A stretch of DNA of 64,000 bases from Crocinitomix sp. (GTDB lineage: Bacteria; Bacteroidota; Bacteroidia; Flavobacteriales_D; Crocinitomicaceae). Positions 1 to 8,061 of the stretch are shown piece by piece (position 1 is the stretch's first letter; every line of letters starts with the position of its first letter). The stretch covers positions 17,049 to 81,048 of the forward strand of contig WTCE01000011.1 in the NCBI GenBank assembly GCA_013138735.1, given 5' to 3'. The position numbers were made by a program, and so were the translations under genes. Below the pieces are notes generated by a model. The model was not told the origin of the DNA, ran no database searches, and was given only the letters and a program-made list of their open reading frames with translations.

Positions 1-388
1 ATAACGACAAAACTGTTGTGACATTTGAATTGAAAATGAAAACATTTTGCCACAACACAGCGTTTACCACACCAAACATTAAAAATAAAACAAACACTAT
101 ATTGAATGTCTTGTGGAACAACAAGTTGGTTAATTCTATTTTAAAAATCTGTAAAATCAAGAAGAACTCTATAATTGCGTAAACATGATATATGGGGTTA
201 TTATTTAGCTCCTTTTGCCAAAAGACATATGCGGTAACTTCCGTTGTAAACACCAATAAAACAAGAGTAAAAAGAACTCGTTGAATAGGCGTTAATCTTT
301 TAAAAATAAAAAGACCAACGACAATAGGAACTATCGAAATGAATGTTGAGATATGTGCGAGATACCAAAAAAGCGAATAGTCCTCCAC
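1..388 (-). CDS. partial multi-spanning membrane protein (3' end outside window)
   Basis: An open frame runs from a GTG at 388 to the window edge without a stop, about 129 residues. The GTG directly follows the TAA stop (391-389) of the gene upstream, so the two are probably translated together. Four hydrophobic stretches are visible, near residues 6-27, 34-53, 65-80 and 93-110, separated by short polar loops, which points to an inner-membrane protein of unknown function. No signal peptide or catalytic motif is seen. The family could not be named; small polytopic proteins of this look are common in Bacteroidota and poorly characterised. The C-terminus is missing. Confidence 0.6.
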   Translation of the reverse strand, partial: MEDYSLFWYLAHISTFISIVPIVVGLFIFKRLTPIQRVLFTLVLLVFTTEVTAYVFWQKELNNNPIYHVYAIIEFFLILQIFKIELTNLLFHKTFNIVFVLFLMFGVVNAVLWQNVFIFNSNVTTVLSL

Positions 389-1138
389 TTAATAATTCTC
401 TTCTATAGGTTTACACACCGGCGGACATGGCATTGAATATTCAAGCAAAACTTCTCCCAGCAAACAATTGACATTACCAGCCATTAACATTGAATCAATG
501 ATAGCATCAGGTAATTTAATTCCTAAAACAGGTGTAAAGGAAATCGTTTTTTTATTCGAAAACTTATTGAGATCGATCCCTGCGTAAATTTTAATTCCTT
601 CTATTCCGTATGAACATCCGTTAAGCAATTCTTTTATAAATGTGGTCATTGTATCTCCAATCAAAAAATAATGCACACGTTCAATAATAGGTCCGTCCTT
701 TGCTATAAATAAGTCATCAATCAAATGATTTTCGACCTCATCCCAATTATTCGCAATCATCTCTTTAAAAATTTGCGGAACAATATCAGAAATGGGTATG
801 TCGTTTGTTGGAATTACAGGTGGCTTTTCAAAAGGCGATAATTTAAAATAATCAATTGCGTTAACTCCATGATACACCTTCATATAAAAGCAGGATGTAA
901 ATTCATTGCAATTTGAAGCAGCGGTTAAACCTAAATGCATTTCTATTCGACTAATACTGTCATCAGCAACAATTGTATTAAAACGGGCCAAGTCATTTTC
1001 ACCTTCCATACGATATTCACTTAAGCGCTTTTGTTGGCCTACTTGAGAGTTTAATAAGTGGAAATGATCTGCTAGGTTAAGAATAGGTTCATTGCACCAG
1101 TTTTGAGTGTACAAAACGAAATCATTATTTTGAGACAT
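389..1138 (-). CDS. hypothetical cytoplasmic protein, 249 aa
   Basis: Complete frame with ATG start at 1138 and TAA stop at 389. No signal peptide, membrane segment or recognised motif. The sequence is mixed alpha/beta in character, has several cysteines (NCNEF, SCFYM, NCLLG) and ends with a Pro/Cys-rich tail (PCPPVCKP). It is followed immediately by the partial membrane protein gene (TAA then GTG with no gap), so it may act together with it. I do not recognise the family and give no function. It is divergent from the VapA-like gene, with a 199-base spacer that must hold both promoters. Confidence 0.65.
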   Translation of the reverse strand: MSQNNDFVLYTQNWCNEPILNLADHFHLLNSQVGQQKRLSEYRMEGENDLARFNTIVADDSISRIEMHLGLTAASNCNEFTSCFYMKVYHGVNAIDYFKLSPFEKPPVIPTNDIPISDIVPQIFKEMIANNWDEVENHLIDDLFIAKDGPIIERVHYFLIGDTMTTFIKELLNGCSYGIEGIKIYAGIDLNKFSNKKTISFTPVLGIKLPDAIIDSMLMAGNVNCLLGEVLLEYSMPCPPVCKPIEENY

Positions 1139-1337
1139 GGGATTAGGGTTTTTAGGTTAAAAATACAACCTAATAATAGCGAAAATTTTCGAGACCCGTA
1201 TTTTCCACATATTACAATTCCCGTAATTATGGTCTGTTTTTAGCCACCCATTCTCCTCAAATTTGTCCTGTTGATCAACCAATAGGTGTTATCCGAAAAA
1301 CCTTAAAAGAGTAGGATTTATATTTAAGACAAATAAA

Positions 1338-1820
1338 ATGACAACTAACAATCAAGAAAACGAAGCAATAGAATTAAGTGCAGAAGAAACTGCTAAATAC
1401 CAAGAAATGGCTAAACAAGAATTAATTAGCCTACAAGAAAAAAGCGGCACTAGCGATTCGGAAAGTGCCACACTTTACCCGTACGGAGGAACATTTACTG
1501 TGGCAGGCGCCATTTATTTAGCACTCAATTCGGTTACTCCAATGGAATTCACGAATGGAGTACAACTCACCTTTAAAGGAGATGGATTCGGATTTGTTTT
1601 TGGCGGAGGAGTGTTTGCCGGAGCAGGAATATTCAATATGGACCCAACAACTTTACCTGGTAAAGATGTCACTTTTACCCTTGCGGCAGGACCTGGTATT
1701 GCCTCACCATTATTAATAAACTGGTATTACAATGACCGCCCAATCGGATCATTTGCGGGCCCAGGTGCATCTGCCTTTGGTGGTGCTGGCGGAGGAAAAG
1801 GACGTTTTATGCGCTTATAG
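1338..1820 (+). CDS. VapA-like glycine-rich protein
   Basis: 160 residues with ATG at 1338. The first 45 residues are charged and helical, without a signal peptide. From about residue 50 on the chain is glycine-rich beta sequence with repeated patterns such as FGFVFGGG, GAGIF and GAGGGKGRF. The layout (Gly-rich strands, an F-x-x-D-x-x-x-L segment, a V-[ST]-F strand, an INWYY strand and a final G-rich strand) resembles by eye the C-terminal barrel of the virulence-associated protein VapA of Rhodococcus equi. Identity is not high and the call is tentative. The next gene, a zinc-dependent phospholipase C, starts 76 bases after its stop, which suggests a shared operon. Lack of a signal peptide is odd for a VapA relative; export by another route or intracellular action is possible. 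Confidence 0.5.
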   Translation: MTTNNQENEAIELSAEETAKYQEMAKQELISLQEKSGTSDSESATLYPYGGTFTVAGAIYLALNSVTPMEFTNGVQLTFKGDGFGFVFGGGVFAGAGIFNMDPTTLPGKDVTFTLAAGPGIASPLLINWYYNDRPIGSFAGPGASAFGGAGGGKGRFMRL

Positions 1821-1896
1821 ATCCAATCAACTAATAGAGGTTGTGATAAAAAAAGCAACCTCTTTTCATTTCTTAATAAAACTTAAAACACAAAAG

Positions 1897-3411
1897 ATGA
1901 TTCAAGAACAAGTATTAGATAAAACGACTCAAGAACCTTTATGGGAGGAAAAAACACATAAAGCGATTATTGAAAAAGCGCTAGAATTAATGAGTGTATA
2001 TGTACCAAATGGTACCAATAAAAATGTAAACGACTTCCTAACTATCTTCCATAAAAACAGTGATTTTATGAGCTGTCTTTATCAAGGGTTAAAAGATGCG
2101 GACGATAAAGCGCCTTGGAATGATCATTATTGGGCTTATCACTTTTATAATCCAAAAACAAAAAAGACGTACAATAAAGATAAAAAAACAACTGCCCATA
2201 GTGAAGCTAGAAGATACTTTAAGCTAAGCGAACATTATGCACAAAGAATTCGACATTTTAATGAAAGCGGCTTAAAACCAGGCGCACAATTGTACAAAAA
2301 TGCTGGTTATTATATGGGTTTATCTCTCCATTTTTTAACCGACTTAACCCAACCAATGCATGCTGCAAATTTCACCAACCTTTTAGGAGATGAAGGGAAT
2401 GAAGTGCCTCGTCCAGATCTCAGACATGCTGGTTTTGAAATTTACACGGATAATGCAATTGAACGCGGATTGTTAAATGATCTTAAGCCACTCGAAGATC
2501 ATCATTTAGCAGCGTTTCCAAAAAATAGTATTGGCATGTATATTCATCAAGTTGCGCTGACATCTAAAAACACATTTGATAGCCTATTCTTACCCGTTTT
2601 AAAAAAGAAAGTCTTTTATGAAATTGCAGGTATTCCAATAATGTTTGAAGGGTATTGGCGTGCATCAGAGGCCGATCCATTGATCCATGCTTCGACTGTT
2701 AATGCACCTTATACGGTTGCTAATTACTTAACAAATTATATGTTATTAAGCAGCTTGAGACCAACGATTGATTCAAACAAGTGGTATGAAATATTAGAGC
2801 CAACAGAAGCTCCGGAAAACCATAGTGAATTGGACAAGTTCAAAGTGGCTGATTTGACCGACGGAATGGGCCAATGGGTTCACCGCGAGAAACCTCATGG
2901 TGGCGATCAGCAACGGTTTTACTTTTTATGTAATCCTGACGGAACGGTTAGTATTGGCTGTAAAAAGGACAACATGAACAAACTTTGGCAGGTTGAAACA
3001 GGTCGTTCACCTTCATGGATTGGACAAGGTGAAACGAATAAACGAAATAATAAATTTAGAATTACGGCCTTTGAGAATGGAAAAGTCATGCTTTTTGAAT
3101 CGAGCAAAAATGAAGTAGTGCACGTGAATAGTGGCGAAGCGCATGGCGATTGGCACGGATGGTTTACTCGTTTTGCAACTGCTTTTGGCAATAATCAATG
3201 GTTTATCCTTCGTGAAAGAGGAGAAATTAGTGAAGAAGATAAAAAGAAAATCAAAGCACATTACTCAGACTATAATCAATTTAATTGGGCTGGTCAGATT
3301 GGCGTGGTACCAGCTTGGGAGGCAAACATTCCCAATAAGCTTGGGGATGAACAATTTCAAGAACTAGGACATGATGATGGTCCAAAAGGTGAAAAAATTG
3401 GGCCTACTTAA
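1897..3411 (+). CDS. zinc-dependent phospholipase C-like protein with C-terminal beta domain
   Basis: 504 residues from the ATG at 1897; an in-frame upstream start at 1732 lies inside the preceding gene and is rejected. The N-terminal ~310 residues match the zinc-dependent phospholipase C / alpha-toxin fold: H21 (THKAI), D70, H82 (WAYHFYNP), H145-x3-D149 (HFLTD), H155 (QPMHAANFT) and H177-x3-E181 (HAGFE) line up with the known zinc ligands. The family usually also uses the alpha-amino group of a processed N-terminal Trp; here there is no signal peptide and the first Trp is W16. Residues ~370-470 form a Trp/Gly-rich beta segment that may be a lectin-like trefoil domain. Expected activity is phosphodiester cleavage of phospholipids. 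Probably co-transcribed with the VapA-like gene. Confidence 0.8.
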   Translation: MIQEQVLDKTTQEPLWEEKTHKAIIEKALELMSVYVPNGTNKNVNDFLTIFHKNSDFMSCLYQGLKDADDKAPWNDHYWAYHFYNPKTKKTYNKDKKTTAHSEARRYFKLSEHYAQRIRHFNESGLKPGAQLYKNAGYYMGLSLHFLTDLTQPMHAANFTNLLGDEGNEVPRPDLRHAGFEIYTDNAIERGLLNDLKPLEDHHLAAFPKNSIGMYIHQVALTSKNTFDSLFLPVLKKKVFYEIAGIPIMFEGYWRASEADPLIHASTVNAPYTVANYLTNYMLLSSLRPTIDSNKWYEILEPTEAPENHSELDKFKVADLTDGMGQWVHREKPHGGDQQRFYFLCNPDGTVSIGCKKDNMNKLWQVETGRSPSWIGQGETNKRNNKFRITAFENGKVMLFESSKNEVVHVNSGEAHGDWHGWFTRFATAFGNNQWFILRERGEISEEDKKKIKAHYSDYNQFNWAGQIGVVPAWEANIPNKLGDEQFQELGHDDGPKGEKIGPT

Positions 3412-3434
3412 TCCAATTTTAAGAATAAAATAGT

Positions 3435-3466
3435 GGAGTGCGTCTTAACAGGGCCACTCCTTTTTT
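3435..3466 (+). terminator. Rho-independent terminator after the VapA-like/PLC operon
   Basis: GGAGTG (3435-3440) pairs with CACTCC (3455-3460) across a 14-base loop and is followed by six T. It lies 24 bases past the phospholipase stop. Confidence 0.75.
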
Positions 3467-3522
3467 AATTGCGAAACAGTAGCGTAATTAAAGATCAAGG
3501 AGCATAATTGTAATTTATTTTG

Positions 3523-3554
3523 AAAATCGCTTTGTCCAATCAAAAGCGATTTTT
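3523..3554. terminator. second hairpin, possible bidirectional terminator
   Basis: AAAATCGCTTT (3523-3533) and AAAGCGATTTT (3543-3553) form an 11-bp stem with a nine-base loop and A/T tracts on both sides. No minus-strand gene ends here, so it is either a back-up terminator for the PLC operon or an insulator before the flavin reductase-like gene. Confidence 0.55.
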
Positions 3555-3621
3555 CTTTATTCAACGATTAAAAGGCAAGAATCAGACCCAAAAACCGCAC
3601 AATAATTCTTAGTTTTGTGGC

Positions 3622-4518
3622 ATGTTAAGTATCGATCCTAAAGAACTTCCGATTCCAAAATTGCATGGCTATTTGTTGGGCGCCGTTGGCCCAAGACCTA
3701 TTGCTTTTGCCAGTACAATTGATGCTGATGGAAATCCTAATTTAGCGCCCTTTAGTTTCTTCAATGTATTTAGCGCAAATCCACCTATCTTGATTTTTTC
3801 TCCAGCGCGATCTGGCAGAACGAATACAACTAAAGACACCTTTAACAATGTTAAAAACATTGCAGAGGTTGTAATAAATGTTGTGAGTCATGAGATGGTA
3901 CACCAAATGTCTTTAGCCAGTTCGCCTTATGCGCCTGGCGTGGATGAATTTGCAAAAGCCGGTTTCAATAAAATAGCTTCTGATACTATCAGACCTTTTC
4001 GTGTGGCAGAATCGCCCGTTCAATTTGAATGTGTGGTAAATGAAGTGGTTGAATTAGGCCAAAATGGTGGCGCAGGAAATTTAGTGATTTGTGAAGTGAA
4101 AAAAATTCACATTAATGAAGCGGTATTGGATGCTGACGGTAAAATTGATCAACACAAAATTGACCTAGTTTCTAGAATGGGCGGTAATTGGTATTGCCGT
4201 GCAGATAAAAACTCAATGTTTGAAATTACAAAGCCAATTACTACCTGCGGAATAGGATTTGATGCTATTCCTGAGGACATTAGAAATAGCGTACTTTTAT
4301 CTAAAAATGATTTAGGACAGTTGGGCGGAATTGAAGAATTTCCAAATGAAACTGATGTAAATGAATATAAATTACTTGAATTAAGCGATTTATTTGTTTC
4401 TTTGGAAGACGAACAAGCAAAATTGGAATTAGAACTCCATAAACGAGCAAAGCAATTATTAACTGAAAATAAACTGGATGAAGCCTGGATGACGCTTCTA
4501 TCCTTCAACAACAACTAA
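3622..4518 (+). CDS. flavin reductase-like domain protein (FMN-binding split barrel)
   Basis: 298 residues. The first ~200 residues match the flavin reductase-like family: GPRPIAFAST (residues 23-32), NLAPFSFFN (40-48) and a basic PARSG/TKDT stretch typical of the FMN-binding split barrel. Members bind FMN and are flavoproteins of often unknown substrate. The C-terminal ~90 residues are an extra acidic helical tail rich in Glu/Leu. A TAGTTTTG element at 3610-3617 fits the Bacteroidota -7 box and would place the transcript start at or next to the ATG, so the message may be leaderless; no -33 box was found. The DUF3127 gene follows 13 bases downstream and is probably co-transcribed. Confidence 0.85.
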   Translation: MLSIDPKELPIPKLHGYLLGAVGPRPIAFASTIDADGNPNLAPFSFFNVFSANPPILIFSPARSGRTNTTKDTFNNVKNIAEVVINVVSHEMVHQMSLASSPYAPGVDEFAKAGFNKIASDTIRPFRVAESPVQFECVVNEVVELGQNGGAGNLVICEVKKIHINEAVLDADGKIDQHKIDLVSRMGGNWYCRADKNSMFEITKPITTCGIGFDAIPEDIRNSVLLSKNDLGQLGGIEEFPNETDVNEYKLLELSDLFVSLEDEQAKLELELHKRAKQLLTENKLDEAWMTLLSFNNN

Positions 4519-4531
4519 ACAAACCAAGATT

Positions 4532-4885
4532 ATGTACACATTAAAAGGAGAGCTAAAAGTGATTGGAGATGTTCAACAAATTTCTGATTCATTTAAGAAG
4601 AGAGAATTTGTGGTAGTGGACGCTTCCGGACAATACGCACAAACAATTATGTTTCAAGCCGTGCAAGACAGAACGGATCTATTGAACAATTTTAAATTGG
4701 GTGATAACGTAGAAGTAACGTTCTTTTTAAGAGGACGTGAATGGACAAACCCTAAAGACGGTGCTGTTCGTTATTTTAACTCATTAGACTGTTGGAAAAT
4801 TGAACCAATTGGTGGTGGAACTGCTGCAACTGCAGATAACGCTGAGACTTTCGTAGCAGAAGGAGATGACGATTTACCATTTTAA
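4532..4885 (+). CDS. DUF3127 domain protein (OB-fold, SSB-like tail)
   Basis: 117 residues. The N-terminal ~90 residues match DUF3127, a small Bacteroidota family with an OB-like beta sequence (MYTLKGELKVIGD, REFVVVD, YFNSLDCWKIE). After an Ala/Thr-rich linker the protein ends in the acidic tail DDDLPF, which resembles the C-terminal tip of single-stranded DNA-binding proteins that recruits partner proteins. This suggests a nucleic-acid-related role, but that is inference. It lies 13 bases after the flavin reductase-like gene and is followed by a strong terminator. Confidence 0.85.
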   Translation: MYTLKGELKVIGDVQQISDSFKKREFVVVDASGQYAQTIMFQAVQDRTDLLNNFKLGDNVEVTFFLRGREWTNPKDGAVRYFNSLDCWKIEPIGGGTAATADNAETFVAEGDDDLPF

Positions 4886-4912
4886 TTGAACAAAAACATT
4901 GAATTTTAAAAA

Positions 4913-4941
4913 GGCATTTGTCAGTGACAAATGCCTTTTTT
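4913..4941 (+). terminator. Rho-independent terminator after the DUF3127 gene
   Basis: GGCATTTGT (4913-4921) and ACAAATGCC (4927-4935) form a perfect 9-bp stem with a CAGTG loop, followed by six T. It ends only seven bases before the next start codon. Confidence 0.9.
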
Positions 4942-4947
4942 GGGCTT

Positions 4948-5469
4948 ATGAAAAAAATACATTTCATATTATTATTCTTTTTACCATTGCTAAGCTTTGG
5001 TCAAATTTCAGATAAATGGGAGGGGCACTATTCTGGTGAGTTGACGAGCAATTCAAAAGGTGGAACAAATAGTTATCACATGGAAATCATTTTTAAGCAA
5101 TTAAATGACTCCACCTATAATTGGACAATTGTTTATGGCCAAGATAGTTTACGACAAGAGCGCAAGTATTTATTACGGAAAATTGACACATATCAATATA
5201 CCGTAGATGAACAAAATGGCATTGTTCTGTCCACCAATTTGATCCAAAATACTTTTATTAGCGTGTTTGAGGTGCAAGGAAATTTAATTCATGCCACCTA
5301 TACTTTTAAGAAAAACAAAATCTATTTTAAATTGACCTCTTCTTCAGCTCGTACTGAAACAGGAGATATAAAACCTTCAGAAGACAATGATGAGTCCATT
5401 CCTCTGGTATATTCCTATGCAAGCGTAGCGTACCAATCTGCGATTTTAAAAAGAATTAAGTCGAAATAG
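4948..5469 (+). CDS. hypothetical secreted protein, 173 aa
   Basis: The start at 4948 gives a typical signal peptide (MKKIHFILLFFLPLLSFGQ, cleavage after FGQ); an in-frame ATG at 4918 falls in the terminator stem and is rejected. The mature part is beta-rich with short strands (WEGHYSGEL, MEIIFKQL, YNWTIVYG, YQYTVDEQNGIVLS), reminiscent of small lipocalin- or calycin-like barrels, and ends with a polar tail. Function unknown. Because a strong terminator abuts the start, expression must depend on read-through or on a promoter inside the DUF3127 gene. Confidence 0.7.
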   Translation: MKKIHFILLFFLPLLSFGQISDKWEGHYSGELTSNSKGGTNSYHMEIIFKQLNDSTYNWTIVYGQDSLRQERKYLLRKIDTYQYTVDEQNGIVLSTNLIQNTFISVFEVQGNLIHATYTFKKNKIYFKLTSSSARTETGDIKPSEDNDESIPLVYSYASVAYQSAILKRIKSK

Positions 5470-5500
5470 TTGTCGAATTAGATGTTGCAACATATATTTG
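5470..5500 (+). promoter_or_regulatory. Bacteroidota-type promoter for the YceI-family gene
   Basis: TTG at 5470-5472, a 20-base spacer and TATATTTG at 5493-5500 match the TTG / TAnnTTTG consensus of Bacteroidota housekeeping promoters. The ATG of the next gene is 20 bases downstream. Confidence 0.6.
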
Positions 5501-5519
5501 TAGTCTAAAGCTTTAAAAA

Positions 5520-6191
5520 ATGATAAAAAAGATAATAATAGCACTTGTAATTGTAGCCGTAATCGGCGGAGGAATTTTACTTTATGCACTTTCAGGCGAA
5601 TACGAGAGTAAATTAGAGAAGTCAGATATTGAAACAGGAGTAGTCATAGACTCTACGGGTATCGAAGTTCCCTCATTGTCTTTGATTCAAGGACTTTATC
5701 AGGTAACCAGCGGTGAGGCTGTTCAAGCAGAATTGCTATTTAACGCAGATGGAATGAAAACAGCTAAAGGTGCTTTCGAGAAATTTAGTGTTGATTTTGA
5801 TATTGCAACGGACTATCACCAGTCAACTTTAACTGTTAGCATTGAGTCCGCCTCTTTAAATACAGGAAACGGCATGCGGGATGAACATTTAGCTGAAGCC
5901 GACTTTTTTGATGTTGAAAAATATCCTACCATTGCTTTCTTGTCCACTTCAATTGAAGATGGCGACACAAGCCACGTGGCCAAAGGCGACCTAACACTCT
6001 TAAGCAATACAAAACCAATTGATGTTCCTTTTAAGCATTTAGGAAATGGCACCAACAAGGCTGGACAAGCTTTCGAGGCCTTTGAGGGACGCTTTGTTTT
6101 TGACCGAATTGAATATGGTATGGAAGAAATTTCGGGAGCTGGCAACGTAGTTACCGTGAATTTTTACTGTGAGTTGATGCTTAGTGAATAG
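5520..6191 (+). CDS. YceI family protein, membrane-anchored
   Basis: 223 residues. Residues 5-24 form one hydrophobic segment (IIIALVIVAVIGGGILLYAL) without a clear cleavage site, so the protein is probably anchored with its domain outside the cytoplasm. Residues ~55-222 match the YceI family, a lipocalin-like barrel that binds isoprenoid-type lipids: SLIQGLYQV, a VDFDI strand, the family-typical DEHL-x-x-x-DFFDVEKYPTIAF segment, and the closing GRFVFDRIEYG and VNFYCEL strands. A TTG/TAnnTTTG promoter sits just upstream. The substrate in this organism is unknown. Confidence 0.88.
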   Translation: MIKKIIIALVIVAVIGGGILLYALSGEYESKLEKSDIETGVVIDSTGIEVPSLSLIQGLYQVTSGEAVQAELLFNADGMKTAKGAFEKFSVDFDIATDYHQSTLTVSIESASLNTGNGMRDEHLAEADFFDVEKYPTIAFLSTSIEDGDTSHVAKGDLTLLSNTKPIDVPFKHLGNGTNKAGQAFEAFEGRFVFDRIEYGMEEISGAGNVVTVNFYCELMLSE

Positions 6192-6242
6192 TGTTATGTT
6201 TTAAGTGTTATGATATACTAGAGACTAACGACTAATTAAAAC

Positions 6243-6809
6243 ATGAACCACCAACATTATATCCTTTTTAAACCACATGGCTATTTGAGTCAATTCATTT
6301 ATAATGGGAAACGTGCTAGCCGTAAAAAGCTATTGGGCGAATTACATGATTTTGTAGAAGGGACAATGGCAGTTGGCCGTTTAGATGAGGATTCAGAAGG
6401 GCTCATTTTTTTGACAACAGATGGAAAAGAAAGCTACGCCATTTTAAGTCAGAAATATGAAAAGGAGTACCACGTTCAAGTAGATGGTATTATAACGGAT
6501 GAAGCTATTGAGTTGATGCGAAGCGGTATCGAAATAGGAATTGAAGGCATAAAATATTTGACCAAACCCTGTCAAGCGAAAATTATTGACACGCCCATCT
6601 TTCCTCCTCGCGCCAAACCTATTCGAGACGAAAGACATGGCCCCACCACTTGGGTAGCCATTATATTAAGAGAAGGAAAGTTCAGACAAGTGCGCAAAAT
6701 GACGGCAGCAGCGGGATTCCCAACCTTGCGTTTAGTGCGTGTGCGTATTGGTGAAAGGTGGTTAAACGATATGCAACCCGGGCAAGTGGAAGAAGTTGCT
6801 CAATTTTAG
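6243..6809 (+). CDS. rluE: RluE-type 23S rRNA pseudouridine synthase
   Basis: 188 residues of the RsuA/RluB/RluE family without an S4 domain. The catalytic motif GRLDEDSEG is at residues 45-53, with D48 the expected nucleophile. The later motifs KEYHVQVDG, EGKFRQVRKM and the final TLRLVRVRIG are typical. The short length and lack of S4 fit RluE, which modifies U2457 in E. coli 23S rRNA; the exact target here is inferred. The RsuA/RluB/RluE family is clear, the RluE subtype less so. Confidence 0.85.
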   Translation: MNHQHYILFKPHGYLSQFIYNGKRASRKKLLGELHDFVEGTMAVGRLDEDSEGLIFLTTDGKESYAILSQKYEKEYHVQVDGIITDEAIELMRSGIEIGIEGIKYLTKPCQAKIIDTPIFPPRAKPIRDERHGPTTWVAIILREGKFRQVRKMTAAAGFPTLRLVRVRIGERWLNDMQPGQVEEVAQF

Positions 6810-6845
6810 ATTGCTCTAAGCAAAAATTTCTATATTTAAACCATT

Positions 6846-7454
6846 ATGGAAATAGTTATACTGGTTGGCTTTTTTGCCTTACTTATTGGGATTATTGTAT
6901 TTGCTGTTCGTTTTGTCAAAAAACAGAACAATAAGAAAATTGAATTATTTCAACAATGGGCGCTCAGGTTGAATTTGCAGCACGAACATAAAAAGCAACT
7001 CTTAGCAAAGTTAAACATGCTATCTGGCGAATTAGATGGAGTACCTGTTGTGATTTATGAGCATATCGTAGGATCAGGTAAAAATCAAGTTTTATACACT
7101 ACGGTAACCTTTGCTCCGAACCCCTTTGATTTTGACTTCAAAATTGGAAAAGAAGGCTTTTTTAGTAAGGTTGGAAAATCTTTTGGCTCAAAGGACATTG
7201 AGTTTGGAGACGAAGAATTCGACAAAAAATTCTTATTAAAATGCAAGGACGAAGAGGGTCGTTTTAGAAACTTAATGGATTTTAGAATGCAACAAGAATT
7301 ACGCAATATTGAAAAACAATTGAAGGGTGCCATTCAAAGTTCTAATGCTGGTTTTACTTATAGTTTAGCCGGGGGATTTAATAAACAAGCAAAACTGGAA
7401 GAATTTGAACGTGTCATAGGTTTTATGCGCGCATTAATCAAAAACTTGCGTTAA
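6846..7454 (+). CDS. hypothetical membrane-anchored protein, paralogue 1
   Basis: 202 residues. Residues 3-23 form one transmembrane helix (IVILVGFFALLIGIIVFAVRF), followed by a basic stretch and a cytoplasmic domain. It is a tandem paralogue of the next gene: both share a W-A-L motif after the helix, an L-[ST]-G-x-L-[DE]-G motif, an F-x-P-[NS]-P-F-[DN]-F-[DE]-F strand, a [DK]-F-R-N-L segment and a C-terminal [VM]-[IT]-x-[LF]-[MI]-x-ALIK helix. The spacing to the paralogue is seven bases, so they form one operon. Family not recognised. Confidence 0.7.
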   Translation: MEIVILVGFFALLIGIIVFAVRFVKKQNNKKIELFQQWALRLNLQHEHKKQLLAKLNMLSGELDGVPVVIYEHIVGSGKNQVLYTTVTFAPNPFDFDFKIGKEGFFSKVGKSFGSKDIEFGDEEFDKKFLLKCKDEEGRFRNLMDFRMQQELRNIEKQLKGAIQSSNAGFTYSLAGGFNKQAKLEEFERVIGFMRALIKNLR

Positions 7455-7461
7455 TTCAAGC

Positions 7462-8049
7462 ATGACTAACGTATACATTGCCATAGGGATTTTAGTTGCG
7501 GTGGTCCTTCTCTACCTGCTTTTTCAAAATGGGAAAAAGGCCAGTTTAAAAAAAGTGGTGTGGTATAATAATTGGGCATTAAAAATGCGTTTGGCGCATA
7601 GTTCTGAAAAGTATTTAATGGCGCAACTCAATACCGTTAGTGGTAAGCTTGAAGGTTGTGACGTCAAAATTTTTGAAAAAATAACGGGAAGTAATAATAA
7701 AAGCCAATACTTGCACACGTTTATTCAATTTGAACCAAGCCCTTTTAACTTTGAATTTGATATCTCAAGAAAAAGTTCGGGTGGTATAAGTAATTTTGAA
7801 GTTGGCGAGGCATCAATTGACGACCTTTTCATCTTTGTCACCAATGACGCAGATAAATTTCGAAATCTTCTAAACTCAGAAGTTATTAATAATCTCAAAT
7901 TAGCAAATGCTTATTTGGGTACAGGTATTTCTGCTGATGCTGAAAAATTTGAACATTATTTTATGGGCGGTTTGAGAAAAGAGGAGCAAACCGAAGAGTT
8001 AGAGGCCCTTTTAAATGTGATGACCGCACTAATAAAAGCAAACAAGTAA
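7462..8049 (+). CDS. hypothetical membrane-anchored protein, paralogue 2
   Basis: 195 residues, tandem paralogue of the preceding gene with the same plan: one N-terminal transmembrane helix (residues 3-22), a linker, then a domain with LNTVSGKLEG, FEPSPFNFEFD and DKFRNLL motifs and a final ALIKANK helix. The two differ most in the middle, where this copy has shorter loops. They may form a hetero-oligomer, but this is only inferred from the pairing. It converges with the DUF4291 gene 12 bases away. Confidence 0.7.
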   Translation: MTNVYIAIGILVAVVLLYLLFQNGKKASLKKVVWYNNWALKMRLAHSSEKYLMAQLNTVSGKLEGCDVKIFEKITGSNNKSQYLHTFIQFEPSPFNFEFDISRKSSGGISNFEVGEASIDDLFIFVTNDADKFRNLLNSEVINNLKLANAYLGTGISADAEKFEHYFMGGLRKEEQTEELEALLNVMTALIKANK

Positions 8050-8061
8050 ACCTTTCACTAA

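Noticed and set aside
1732..1896. Longer N-terminus for the phospholipase C from an upstream in-frame start
   Set aside because: It would lie largely inside the VapA-like gene and adds residues without family similarity; ATG 1897 aligns with the family start.
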